Positions 1-9,280 of a stretch of 21,729 nucleotides of DNA are shown in pieces. The notes beneath the pieces are model-generated. The model was not told the DNA's origin. It ran no database searches and worked only from the letters and a program-made list of their open reading frames with translations. The DNA is taken from positions 1-21,729 of the forward strand of contig JAQMWT010000287.1 in the NCBI GenBank assembly GCA_029834535.1, read 5' to 3'. Source of the DNA: Chrysophaeum taylorii. Lineage: Eukaryota; Sar; Pelagophyceae; Pelagomonadales; Pelagomonadaceae. How positions within the stretch are numbered: position 1 is the first letter of the stretch; each line of letters opens with the position of its first letter. Both the position numbers and the translations under genes were made by a program.

Positions 1-2042
1 ATGAATATGGTTGAACTGCCTCCGGGGATTCCTCCGACGCTGATCGTAAAGCGTGCCGCTATCTCAAAAGTTTTGATGTTGATAAGTTGGCTGCTTTAAA
101 CTCGCGTTGCCAATGGTCAACTCAAAGCGCGATGATACACGCGCCTCCTACGTTTTTAAAAACCAAATGCGCTGGTCAGTACATTAAGCATAAAGCACGC
201 GGTCCTACAAAAGCGCGTGCCTGCTGGGCACCGTTTTCAACACATTTCAGCCCTATGGCTCAGCTTGGCATCCGTGTGTTCAGGCGCTGCTGCTCCATCT
301 GCGACAGTCTACCGTCGATGTACCTAACGGCGTTCAAGCTCTAGACATATGTGCATGTTAAGCTCCTAGGAACACATCGCCGATCCTGAAGATACAAATA
401 TCAAGGCCGTCGATGCTTACAAAAGCTGCAAAATGTAACTATGGATGACAAGCCACGCCCTTTGGAATCGAACCATAAATAGCTGATTCTTTAGGCATAC
501 AGCATCGAACAGATACGTCATCTACGCTAAAGTCAAGCTGACGCTACGTTTTAATTACACGCTCCAGTGGATGATGTTGATCGCTGCACTTCGGAAACTC
601 TACGTCATAAATTCAACAAGCCACGAGAAAAAGGGGCCGTCGACACGGCGAAGAGTTGTGCTCATGAGCGCGCGCATCACGCTGCGAACGGTTCCATATC
701 ACTGGACTGTCAAACTAAACTGATGCGCGTTTGAAGAGTACCCATTTTGATGCAGTTACGTCCTTCGACACCGTTGTCACCATCAGCCACTAAAACTGGA
801 GGCATATTGATATGGACAAGTTTATTCTTTTCGACCACGGCAAGCTCACTTACAGTTGACCTGTCATGATCATCATCCAAAACTGGCAGTCGTTCCCGGG
901 GAAAGCACAATCCAGCGTTCCTGTGTGTTCAAGTACTAACAGGGACATACGCTATTGCAAACCCGAAAATCGCAATCTTGACTATGGTACTATCCGGCTC
1001 TTCCGCTTTAATGGACCATCTGAACTTCTCATCAATCGTACTGATATAGCAACAGCGTTGGATTACACTAAAGAACAAGTCAATTCAGGTAACTTTGATC
1101 CATTTGGTAGCGTTCTTTGATGCCGATAACACCACTCTCTTATGAACAAGACCTGGGGTCTACAACCGGCCACGCCATGGCGTTCAGGTTCTCTCATTGC
1201 TTGGAAGTTTAAACTACAGCGCATATCAACTACTTTCTACATGAAAGGTGAACTGATCGCCCTTAATATGCTGGTGCCGATGGTGGCGGTGTGAGGTTAC
1301 GCAAATTTGTCAACGGAAATGGCATTCGCTATAAACCCACCATCTTCGTCAACCTGCAGAAAAGTTGTTATTAGATTATGATGCTCATGACAACCTTGTC
1401 CATCGGACATCGTTCATGCATAACAGTGCTATACTTGGGGATTCTGCTTCTGCCACTATTCATCATAAATAACCCGACAGCGCGACTAAGGCCAGCGTAA
1501 GCACACGCGGTTTCGTATTCGCGATTACGGCAGCCCAGTTACAACGCCGTGCGTCGTCATGTTTCGGTACTCAAAACACCGCGACGGTTCGGCCGAGAGC
1601 TCCGCTCTTCAGCAGATTCCGCGCGTTACTTGGCTTACAACAACCCATGGCTCAGCAAGATGGTTGACCCTTACGCCCTATATAAAAATGATGACGTTAA
1701 ACTAACCTCATATACAACGGAACAATCGCTAAAATGCGAAATGAAATAAAATACGCAATGCGGGATCTCGCATGCGCCGAACCACAGAACAAGGATGCTG
1801 CGAGCCGATGTTATTCTGTACTGAACCGTGGCCGCGGTGGCGTGTCATCATTATCCTTCCTTTCAATGCCTTAATCCAGGCGTTGCTCCATCCGTTCCTC
1901 TCGGAAGCATCAAACATGTCTTTCGGTTGCTCAAGGAAATCAGTCCACGCCCGTGACTCCTATGTCAACTGTCCAACAACAGACTAAATCGCATGCAGCA
2001 AAGTCCTAGTACTTTCTGCTCAAGCACTGTAAATTCGATGCC
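1..2042 (+). pseudogene. decayed coding region of unknown family
   Basis: No family was recognised. Short stretches with protein-like composition follow one another on the plus strand in changing frames: about 87-344, 564-734, 866-1120, 1282-1374, 1366-1472 and 1549-1749. Examples are the stretch encoding DYGTIRLFRFNG near 975-1012 and KFVNGNGIRYKPTIFVN near 1300-1350. Stops and frame changes separate them, as expected of one long reading frame that has stopped being selected. The 3' end runs directly into the longer open blocks at 2043-3730, so these may all be parts of one element or captured gene. The window starts inside it. That this is coding is inferred from amino-acid composition by eye; no catalytic motif was seen. 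Confidence 0.3.
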
Positions 2043-2648
2043 ATGGCGATGATGTCAGGGAATGTTCTTTCACTTGGCACCCAGCCACCGAATTTCTTGC
2101 TACCACCACCTAAAGATCCTCAATGTTGGCATCAGTCCATTCAACAGCTGCTTACGGAAGCACAACAAACAAATTGTGTGGACAATCTCCAATTCTTGAG
2201 TTCATTGCTATGTTTAAAGGCAACGCGCATCCGGAACGCCCCTAACATACCGCCCAACGAAGATATTCGCTTTCATCGATACCCACCCATTAAAGGGGTT
2301 GTCAAAGTACACGTGGCGTGTACCAGGTGCTATAATAAAAAAAATGCGCCGGGTACACCCCTTGTACTCGCTATATGCACTGAAGATGAGCTTAAAACGG
2401 ACAAAATTATTAAAATCATCGAGGAACATCTCGCGTCAGACCAACACGCTTCGCATTGTTTTGACGTACCGCGTCCTTTCTTTCTGTTGATTTGTGTCAT
2501 GTGTAATTTGTCACTGCATGGGACTGCGTTAATTCGCAATAATCGACAATCTTTTCATCTTTCATGTTATAATGACCCAGCTGCACACATGAGCATCATT
2601 CTCCGCCTTGGAAAGTCTATTAACAAGTTGTTCAAAAGGCGCTCATGA
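2043..2648 (+). CDS. hypothetical protein, Cys-pair containing (possible fragment)
   Basis: Open frame of 201 residues with no recognised family. It has a proline-rich N-terminus (NFLLPPPKDP), a Gln-rich helix-like stretch, then two Cys pairs (CTRC about residue 93, CVMC about residue 152) and a later HLSC, which together could bind a metal. The C-terminus is basic (NKLFKRRS). The TGA at 2646-2648 is followed in the same frame by an ATG at 2652, so this and the next ORF may once have been a single chain interrupted by one stop. The start at 2043 is the first ATG; a second in-frame ATG lies two codons later. Position at the end of a decayed coding tract suggests a remnant of a mobile or viral-like element, but that is inference. 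Confidence 0.35.
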   Translation: MAMMSGNVLSLGTQPPNFLLPPPKDPQCWHQSIQQLLTEAQQTNCVDNLQFLSSLLCLKATRIRNAPNIPPNEDIRFHRYPPIKGVVKVHVACTRCYNKKNAPGTPLVLAICTEDELKTDKIIKIIEEHLASDQHASHCFDVPRPFFLLICVMCNLSLHGTALIRNNRQSFHLSCYNDPAAHMSIILRLGKSINKLFKRRS

Positions 2649-2651
2649 AAT

Positions 2652-3062
2652 ATGGCGAGTCATCACGTTGATGCTTCTAAAATTCTCATCAACCCTGACG
2701 ACAATGCTCCTCTCTTGTTACAGCTGCCTTATATCTCGAATGTAAATCTCGAGATTCTTGTAGCGGCTTGGTCATTATTACAGTCTGTTGAAGATAAAAT
2801 ATGTGTGGTGACTAATACGGATGAGCTACTTAATGTGCTCATTGAAAGCTTCGTTAAGGATGTCTCTCACCAACTTAATGTGACTTCTTCCGAGACGGTA
2901 CCGCCAATGCTCAATTACTTTCGTCAACTTTCACCGGAGCATCAATCTTCATTTAAAAACGTGCTAGTCCAGGTTGGCTATCCCTCTGCTATAATTGACG
3001 CCTTTCAGATAATACGTTATATGAAGGTGTTTTACAGCACCAGTCGAAACTCCATCCGCTGA
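2652..3062 (+). CDS. hypothetical protein, helical (possible continuation of the upstream ORF)
   Basis: Open frame of 136 residues in the same frame as the ORF ending at 2648, only 3 bases downstream. Composition is rich in Leu, Val, Ser and Asn, and several segments look helical (for example residues about 30-45 and 55-75). No domain, signal peptide or catalytic motif is recognised. The identical frame and immediate adjacency suggest either one protein split by a single TGA, stop-codon readthrough, or two adjacent genes. Beyond 3062 the reading sense continues in other frames with stops, which favours decay of a longer chain. Confidence 0.3.
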   Translation: MASHHVDASKILINPDDNAPLLLQLPYISNVNLEILVAAWSLLQSVEDKICVVTNTDELLNVLIESFVKDVSHQLNVTSSETVPPMLNYFRQLSPEHQSSFKNVLVQVGYPSAIIDAFQIIRYMKVFYSTSRNSIR

Positions 3063-3313
3063 GTCCACGCCAGACATATCTAATGACAATAGGTTGAATC
3101 TTACGTCAGTTAAAAGAAGAGATTCAATCCTTATCCTCACGTCACTAACAGTGAGCAGCAATGATGGCACGAGATTAACAGCTATCGGTTGCGCTAAAGA
3201 ACTTAACCCAGGTACAAGAAGCGACGACACGCAAAACGCTCAAGTAACCGAGAATATTAGGCACGTCGCGCTCTTGGATAACATACTATCAAGCTCCAGA
3301 TGCATCAAGATAA

Positions 3314-3730
3314 TTAATACCCTTAGCTGTCTTTGTCCACATAATCTCACCATCGCTCATTTCGTCTATTGGACAGTTTCCTCCAAACACATATGATGAG
3401 GCACAGCAAACTCTAATCGACGATGCAGCTCATAACTTACATGCCGCTATGTCGGATGCACAGGATCAAGTTATCCCAGCATTCGACCTGCATACTTTAA
3501 CACCGGATGCAGCTATGTCCTTCCTCTCGTCTGTTATGGCACCCCTGGTCACCTTGAGTGATGCTATTACTACAAACAATACTGCTAACGACCAATCCTC
3601 CGAAGATCATAATTCTTCCTCTCCAGAGTTAAAGGAACTGGAAGATAATAGCGAGGATGAGTTGGACCACACATCTGATGTTGTGGATACCGCTTCTTTA
3701 CGCAATATCACAACGCGCCCGACCCCATAA
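3314..3730 (+). pseudogene. acidic C-terminal fragment of the unknown plus-strand coding region
   Basis: The frame is open from 3314 to the TAA at 3728-3730, but the first ATG is at 3449, so the N-terminal 45 codons have no start of their own. The chain has a helical part (encoding YDEAQQTLIDDAAHNLHAAM) and then a Ser/Glu/Asp-rich tail (about residues 49-85 counted from the ATG) typical of disordered acidic C-termini. It is in a different frame from 2043-3062; the intervening 3063-3313 has coding-like pieces with stops. It is most simply the end of the same decayed gene. No function is assigned. Confidence 0.3.
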
Positions 3731-4162
3731 ATTAATCTGTCATGTTATCTTCCCATGTCTTTTGTTGTTTGTTCAACTGTTCGCTGCTCTCATGTACAGT
3801 ACACAAGTTCCACCCTCAAGAACGTCTGAAATATACCATTCTTCACACGTTGAGGGGGTCCAGAGAGCTACACTATTATGTGTACGACACTGGAACATCT
3901 CACTCCTTTCACACCTATCTCCACAAGAGGGTTTTCTCTCCGTAATACGGCTTTCTCTCTTTCCTTCCTCACCCCCCCCGCCATTATTATCTCAGATTAT
4001 GAAGAATTAGATCTGCAGTTCACTTCCAACAAGGAGTAGACCTCCAGGTGCGTACCGTCAGGTATGAGGTTGTCTGTTTAACTAATGGAGGCTTCATTCC
4101 TCATTGTCAGTGTGAACGCTTCTATGGGACCTAATGTCCTTATGGAGTTAGGGCCTAAATCC
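3731..4162. other. no gene recognised
   Basis: Pyrimidine-rich on the plus strand (CT-rich at about 3880-3990, with a C8 run near 3970), which could be the 3' flank of the preceding coding tract. A weak inverted repeat (ccctcaa at 3813-3819, ttgaggg at 3850-3856, 30-base loop) is present but is probably chance. Plus-strand open frames here show no family features. Confidence 0.3.
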
Positions 4163-4510
4163 CTACCTTGTGTAGTAGCATGTGACAAGCGGAATGGTCT
4201 GTACACGCCAAAGACTGCGCGCAGTCTCTACCATGTACCCGGCGAGGGTCAAATCTCTCCAATCTTGCCTTTCTTCTTCAGATATGGCATGAAGACGGTT
4301 GAGGAACGAAGGAAGGGATTGGAAAGTGATAACGCCGGGGAATTGTTTGCGCAACATGCGCACAAGATTCTCATCGGACTCAACAACAACTTTGACATCG
4401 ATGTTCAAGACCAGGTCATTGGTTGCTTGTGACAGAAACGCACGAGTGGACAACCCAGAACATAATAGCATGACTGTTGGTTTGCGAGAATTATTACGTG
4501 TGCTCGATAG
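4163..4510 (-). pseudogene. possible cytosine-C5 methyltransferase-like fragment
   Basis: Tentative. On the minus strand an ORF of 102 residues (4471-4163), open further upstream to about 4510, reads like the N-terminal Rossmann part of a DNA cytosine methyltransferase. It has VMLLCSGLST in the place of motif I, then DVKVVVESDE, where an acidic residue after a beta strand would contact S-adenosylmethionine (motif II), then MLRKQFPGV, and later RDLTLAG in the place before motif IV. The catalytic Pro-Cys of motif IV is not visible, so it would be inactive. A plus-strand ORF of 115 residues (4085-4432) overlaps and is an equally open alternative. Retrotransposons carrying such methyltransferases are known in some algae and dinoflagellates, and a retroelement gag-protease lies just upstream on the same strand. 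Confidence 0.22.
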
Positions 4511-4652
4511 GAATGCTGGTCGGGTTCGCAGTCAGGCGAGAGGCGAGGTATTTTTCTTAACGTACTCGTTTTGTTTCCGAAGATTGAGAAGTAGGGTACG
4601 GAGCCAAGGGCGTGCTGAGAGCTTCGTAACCAGAGAATTGCAATAGTGGAGT

Positions 4653-5052
4653 TGTGGCGGCAACTCCTGACCGCTAAGGCCCCCCCCCCTCTCTCGAGGC
4701 TTGATGCCCGTTCAACGGGACACCTTTCCCGATCTTCTTAGTGACATCATACCTCTCTCTTGTGAGAAGCATTCTTGCTGTATTCTTGTAGTTTCCTTGC
4801 TATCATATACCATCTCTCCATCTTGTTGAGAGGCTTGGTGAGCGTGAGCAAGGTGTGTGGCGAGCATACCCGACCCCGAGTCCGTGTTTTCCTCGTTAAG
4901 TGAGGTCTAGGACGAGTCGGTGAGTACCCCCTTTGTCACCCGGGGGTCGGGAGTGCTTTTTCAGTGCCGCCATAGGAGTAAATCACGATTTTCATTGTAT
5001 CTCTTCTGCGGGAATGCTAGCGAGCGTATTCAAGGTTCCTGTAACGTGCCAG
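4653..5052 (+). mobile_element. isolated Gypsy-family LTR (right end uncertain)
   Basis: Begins TGTGGCGGCAACTCC at 4653, preceded by purine-rich GTGGAG, matching the first 15 bases of the LTR at 17897 on the minus strand. Both copies continue with a CTAAGGC block, a GC hairpin (cccgttcaacggg near 4709 here) and a TGACATCAT site (4742-4750 here). No matching element body for this orientation lies on either side, so it is a solo or orphan LTR. The left edge is firm from the shared start; the right edge, near a CA about 5050, is a guess because no second copy is long enough to compare. The 5' end can fold: ggagtt (4648-4653) pairs with aactcc (4662-4667). Confidence 0.55.
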
Positions 5053-5760
5053 GGCGCAAGGTAGACACGGTAATGCTGGTAGGTCGTGATCAACGAAGTG
5101 AATAGGCACATTCACGTCTTTGTCGATCAGACTAGTTAAGTGTGGCTTGCTTGGTTGTTCACTGTCGTTAAGGGTGACAGTCAACTGAGCCTTGTTCCAT
5201 TCAGGTGCACTAATAATAAGTAAGTGACGACCTTGCACTGGCCTGAGAAACAAAGCGCATTCCAGCTTCACATATCCGATACCAGGGTGGTTTGGTAGTG
5301 GAGACACAATGTTTTTCGTTAACATGATGTGCGAAACCTGTTGTTGTCCTGTTGCAGTTTGGACAAACGGGGCACATTTTGGATCTATTGGGACAATGTG
5401 GTTCGGTAAGGCAAAATCAAACGTGGTCATAAGCGAGATGGAAGCACAGCTGTCCAGATATAGAAATTGGAAATGAAGGGGGAGATTATGATCTCTCCGA
5501 TATTTGGTAAGGAGCGCATTCTCGTGAGGCACACTGGTAGAGCTGGTAGAGTGAATGCTTGGAGCAAACAAATTAGGTTGGCCAAGAAGCTTGGAAGTGA
5601 TGATCAATTGGGGAAAATTAATAGTAGCGACGGGTGCAGTTGGTTTACCGTTGTCAGCTCCTAAACCATTATCGACGTCGAATGGCGAAAGGTTATCTTG
5701 CTTGGTGGGCGATGGAGTAGCAGGCTGAGGTGTTGCTTGAGCAGAACTCTCGAGACACAA
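5017..5760 (-). pseudogene. retroelement aspartic protease (retropepsin) fragment
   Basis: Open frame of 247 residues. The N-terminal 95 residues are Pro/Ser/Thr-rich, as in a gag-protease linker. At about residues 101-110 comes YLDSCASISL, the place of the retropepsin active site D-[ST]-G-A-[ST]; the Gly is replaced by Cys, which would impair catalysis. The following 100 residues have alternating hydrophobic strands like the small beta-sheet fold of retropepsins. No reverse transcriptase follows; instead the frame ends inside the LTR that starts at 4653 on the other strand, so the pol part is missing or displaced. The upstream gag-like sequence to about 7540 is on the same strand. Assignment to Ty3/Gypsy rather than another LTR class is inferred from the motif form. 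Confidence 0.5.
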
Positions 5761-7540
5761 GGCTGCAGTAACATGAGAAGAGAGCTCATTCAGCCGCTCC
5801 GGTGATTATTGTGCAATAGCATCCGCAATTAGATTGACTGATTGACAGTAGGAGGAATAGCGGGTGAAGGGCTGTTGCCATTTGCGTTCGGCGGAGTAGA
5901 GGGATAGGGTGCAGACACAGATGATTGGTCTGCCCCATAGTTTAACGACGTTGCGGTCCAAAGCAGATGTATATCGACGTTTCGCACGATATCTTCAGCA
6001 CAGGAAAGTTGATCATTAAGACGGAGAAAGTCGGGGTTATCATCTGAAGTTGTAGTAGCAATGATATCGGCCGATTGTAGTAAGGTCTCAAACAGCCTGT
6101 TGATCTTATCTTGCTATTGAGACGCAGTCGCACTTTGGGCCGTATGCTTGGATAGTTCGCGAAATTGATCTTTAGGTGCGTGCATCGTGTGCTTTATGCT
6201 ATCCAACAAGTTCATATCAGATCGGGCGGGTCGGTCAAACGTGCGCGCATAAACAGGTCGGTCGTTAGATTGTCCAGGGCTGCGAGCTCTGGTGACATAG
6301 GAGTCTCCAGGGTGGTAGTAGCTAAGATCATTAGGTGAAAACGGCTGGCTAGCGTCCTTTGAGTTACGGAGGCGTCGTTTGGATTGCTGTCCATTTGCTG
6401 GAGTGGTAAGCGACGCGAAAACATGAGCTGTGTGTTCCAGCTCAGAGTCCGTGTTGTCCAGCAGCTGAGTCAAAAGTAAGTTGGGTTTCTGGTGAGTGGA
6501 CAATCTTCCAATACGAGGAATCCAAGAGACTGGGGGTTCGAGACGCCTTTTATCGCTTGCGTTGTTGGAAACGGAGTTATAGAGATCCAAAGCAAACTCA
6601 AGAATAGCTGATGAATCGGACGGATGACATAATCTGTCGGCTTCAGGTCGTGCTCTGGCAGAAGATCTTGTCTCATAAATAATGCACCAGTCGACCCACC
6701 CTCTGTCATAGCGGCTATTGCTGGTATTATCAGCAAAATGAGAGGATAGTTCATTTAGCTGCACCTGAGAAAGCTGGGCAAGAGCAGTTTCAGCAAAGTT
6801 TACCGATTCGGTGGAAATGGCATGAGCAAGGCCGGCCATTGGAATCAGTAGGCAGAATGGCGCTGAGTCCAAACTCAGTAAAACGTTCTTGCCCATAGTT
6901 TAACGACATTTCGGTCGGAAGCAGATGTGGGAGAGAGTCCCGCATGAGGTCAAGTTCAGATCCGTGGGTGTCCAACAGTTGAGTTGAAACAGGAGATGCT
7001 TGAAAGAGTGCACACATTTAATGAAAAACATGTACATATCAACTATACACAGCAGCGTTAAATTGCTGTTACAAATACGAGACATCGTTAGGGGACACTG
7101 CTTTATAAAAGGTGTGGTAGTGGCAGGCTAGGCCTCGAGAGCAAGTTTGAAGTTCGCGAGGATGGGTGAGATTACGGTTGCGTTCACCATCCTCAAGGCG
7201 GTCGTTAATTTCGGGCCGAATAGCCCGGACCTCGTTAACGTAGCAAACAGCAGCCAACTGTGCTACTTCATGGTCTGGTATGTGCGGGAACGCCTCAGCT
7301 GTGAAGTGTCAGACCTGGTATGTAAAGGCAAATCTTCGACAGAACCAAGACTAACACCGCCACTCTGGCGTTGGAAGTGGATGCTCTCGCTGAGAAAATC
7401 AACAACGGGAACCTTAGGTAAGAGAATGTCAGCACGCAGACTACTTTGGTTGCGACCTTTACTGCTCGCTCTGCAAGAGAACTGTGACTGAACCCGTGGG
7501 TTGTCAAGGAGCAGAATTGACACCTTCTAGACATTCTAAA
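5761..7540 (-). pseudogene. decayed gag-like region of a retroelement
   Basis: Minus-strand sequence upstream of the protease fragment. The longest open piece is 6896-6114 (260 residues), hydrophilic, rich in Ser, Asn and Arg, without a recognisable zinc knuckle. Further pieces lie at 5770-5940, 7017-6790, 7257-7069 and 7523-7263, separated by stops and frame changes. The gag assignment rests on position (same strand, directly upstream of a retropepsin-like site) and composition, not on a motif. Peptides such as LNELSSH and TQLLD recur twice, showing an internal duplication (see the repeat at 5778-6990). The 5' LTR and primer-binding site of this element were not found. Confidence 0.35.
5778..6990. 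repeat. diverged internal duplication within the gag-like region
   Basis: Two diverged copies share three landmarks in the same order. A segment encoding LNELSSH on the minus strand occurs at about 5780 and 6741. A 38-base segment beginning gcccatagtttaacgac occurs at 5933-5970 and 6891-6928, with about five mismatches. A segment encoding TQLLD...SEL occurs at about 6437-6470 and 6952-6985. The first two landmarks are about 150 bases apart in both copies; the third is 61 bases further on in one copy and about 500 in the other, so one copy has lost or gained about 440 bases. Confidence 0.5.
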
Positions 7541-8600
7541 GGGGTCTGTCTAGCGGTGTCTATGTACACTCATCAGGTAGACAATGGAAAGCGCCTATAT
7601 GGCAACTGTACAATCTGTGGTTCCTGCCAGTGTGAAAGGGCATGCACTGACAGGCAGTTGTTAGGGTGGTGCTCAGAGAGCGGGTAGTTTTGTACTATCG
7701 TGGAGTGTCCAAGTGGACATACCCAAAATATTCCAAGCGCGCGTGCAATCAGTACAGGTTAGCCAGACTACACACACACCAACACTTTTACGACAATACG
7801 ATGACTATAAACAAGCACACAGGGGGTGCGCAGTCTTAACGTGTGCGGTGTAGCTATGTATAGCACGTGTTAAAGCGTATACAAACAATTGTGTTGCATG
7901 GCGAGGCTAGACCGGCGCGGTAACGGTCCAAAACCCAATATGGCACGTGCATGCGACACATGATCCCTCAGGACCCCGCTGGGCCCAAAACCTGCAGATA
8001 ATTCCGCTAAGCAGTGGTTAAGTCGCTGAGAGACCATCCCGCCTCACCGTGCGAGTCTGGCAGGGTAGATTTCAGGGAACAAAGGTTGCCCCCCCCCCCC
8101 AGCCTCGGCACACGACAGACGATACATAGAAACACACCAGGCTAACATGTGATCCTACATACCTACGGGGCGCGCTAGTTCATGACGAGCTTGGACGCAA
8201 ATCAGGGACTATGGATTTGGTGGAAAAGGAAGAAGAAGGGTAAGGAAGAGATCGCGTTCTCGACGGACGGAATAAGGGTAGGAGTTAGTAGATTTCTCTG
8301 CAAGAGGGGGTAAGGACGGAGGGGAAGCCGTACTGAACGGAGAGAAAACCCTCCAAAGAATAGAGGTTAGGATTGGTCCAGAGGACAAGGAGTGAAGTAT
8401 TCGAGTTCCAGAGAGTCATGCACGAATTTGGGCATAACTCTGAGGATCCCAATCAGATCACGGATTAGCGCGCCTCGTGGCACATAGACACAGAGCATAA
8501 CTTTAGGTCCTCATCTACGTGTCGACTGCCGGTGTCGCCTGCGGGTGTTGAGGCTAGGATATACAATAGGACTCGCCGAAGGTTCAAACTGCCAGACGCA
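7541..8600. other. no gene recognised
   Basis: No convincing ORF or RNA gene. There is a C12 run at 8089-8100 and a purine-rich plus-strand stretch at about 8218-8400. The 5' LTR of the minus-strand gag-protease fragment would be expected around here but could not be identified without a second copy. Confidence 0.3.
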
Positions 8601-9242
8601 CTCGGTGAGGCGCGGTGGTTCTTTACTTCCTTGTACCACTCGTACTTTCAAGAGCTAACTGGGATTTACGACAAGATTACTCTGGCTGGACATCACTAAA
8701 GACTATCGGATTTCCTGAAGACTCCGCTGACAGGGACATCAAGGCACGCTGCCCTCGCCGAAGGAGAGACAACCGAAGATACAAGAACAGTTTGCCCGTG
8801 TGCTACACTTCAGTACCAAAACGCGAAGTCACAGCGGGCTCGGCAAATTAACTGAACCACATTGCTGGAACAACGAAAAAACAGTACTTCGCCTGTTTGC
8901 TGGGATGACCAGTAACGCAAGGAAGTGTTTTCAATTGCCTGCCCAACCGCGAGAGCTCAACACTGGTCGTTATGAAATATCAGTAAAACATAATGGATCC
9001 ACAAACTTCGAGGTTTCAGCTCTTTGGGGACATTTATAAGCTTCAACTAGTGCTCAAGTTGACTATATGACATTCTGCACGGACACATAGACTTCGTGGA
9101 TGGCCGTGTGTTGCGTTCGCGCATGTCAAGGTAAAGTATTACACAAGCGCGTCGCGTTACATGGCTTTTGAGCTCGTACAATGCTTCGGGCAGTGCACCA
9201 ACAATCAAGCGTGTCATTGCATAATGAGGTCAAATTATGCTA
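8601..9242. other. 3' flank of the Rab gene; weak ORFs only
   Basis: Overlapping short plus-strand frames (8615-8851 and 8800-9039) are open but show no family features and are probably chance. A non-ATG frame around 8607-8690 has coding-like composition and could be transposon debris. Nothing here is firm. Confidence 0.25.
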
Positions 9243-9248
9243 TTTATT
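9243..9248 (-). terminator. AATAAA polyadenylation signal of the Rab gene
   Basis: AATAAA on the minus strand, 32 bases past the TAA stop at 9281-9283. This is a canonical eukaryotic hexamer at a usual distance for a short 3' UTR, although the region is AT-rich enough for chance. Confidence 0.5.
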
Positions 9249-9280
9249 TCAACCCTTCTTCATCACTGTTGCATTAAAAG

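Noticed and set aside
4085..4432. Plus-strand 115-residue ORF as a gene
   Set aside because: No family features; it overlaps the minus-strand frame that has methyltransferase-like motifs. Kept only as an alternative.
6530..6550. GGTTCGAG resembling a Pol III B box
   Set aside because: Lies in gag-like coding sequence, has no pairing stem and no A box at the proper distance.
7147..7491. Plus-strand 114-residue ORF
   Set aside because: It overlaps minus-strand gag-like frames and has no domain of its own.
8089..8100. C12 run (and C8-C10 runs near 3970, 4681 and 21041) as functional elements
   Set aside because: Homopolymers such as these are common sequencing or slippage sites and may themselves be miscounted; no structure around them supports a function.
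8615..9039. Two overlapping plus-strand ORFs next to the Rab gene
   Set aside because: Short, in different frames, no recognisable motifs; composition gives no clear support.
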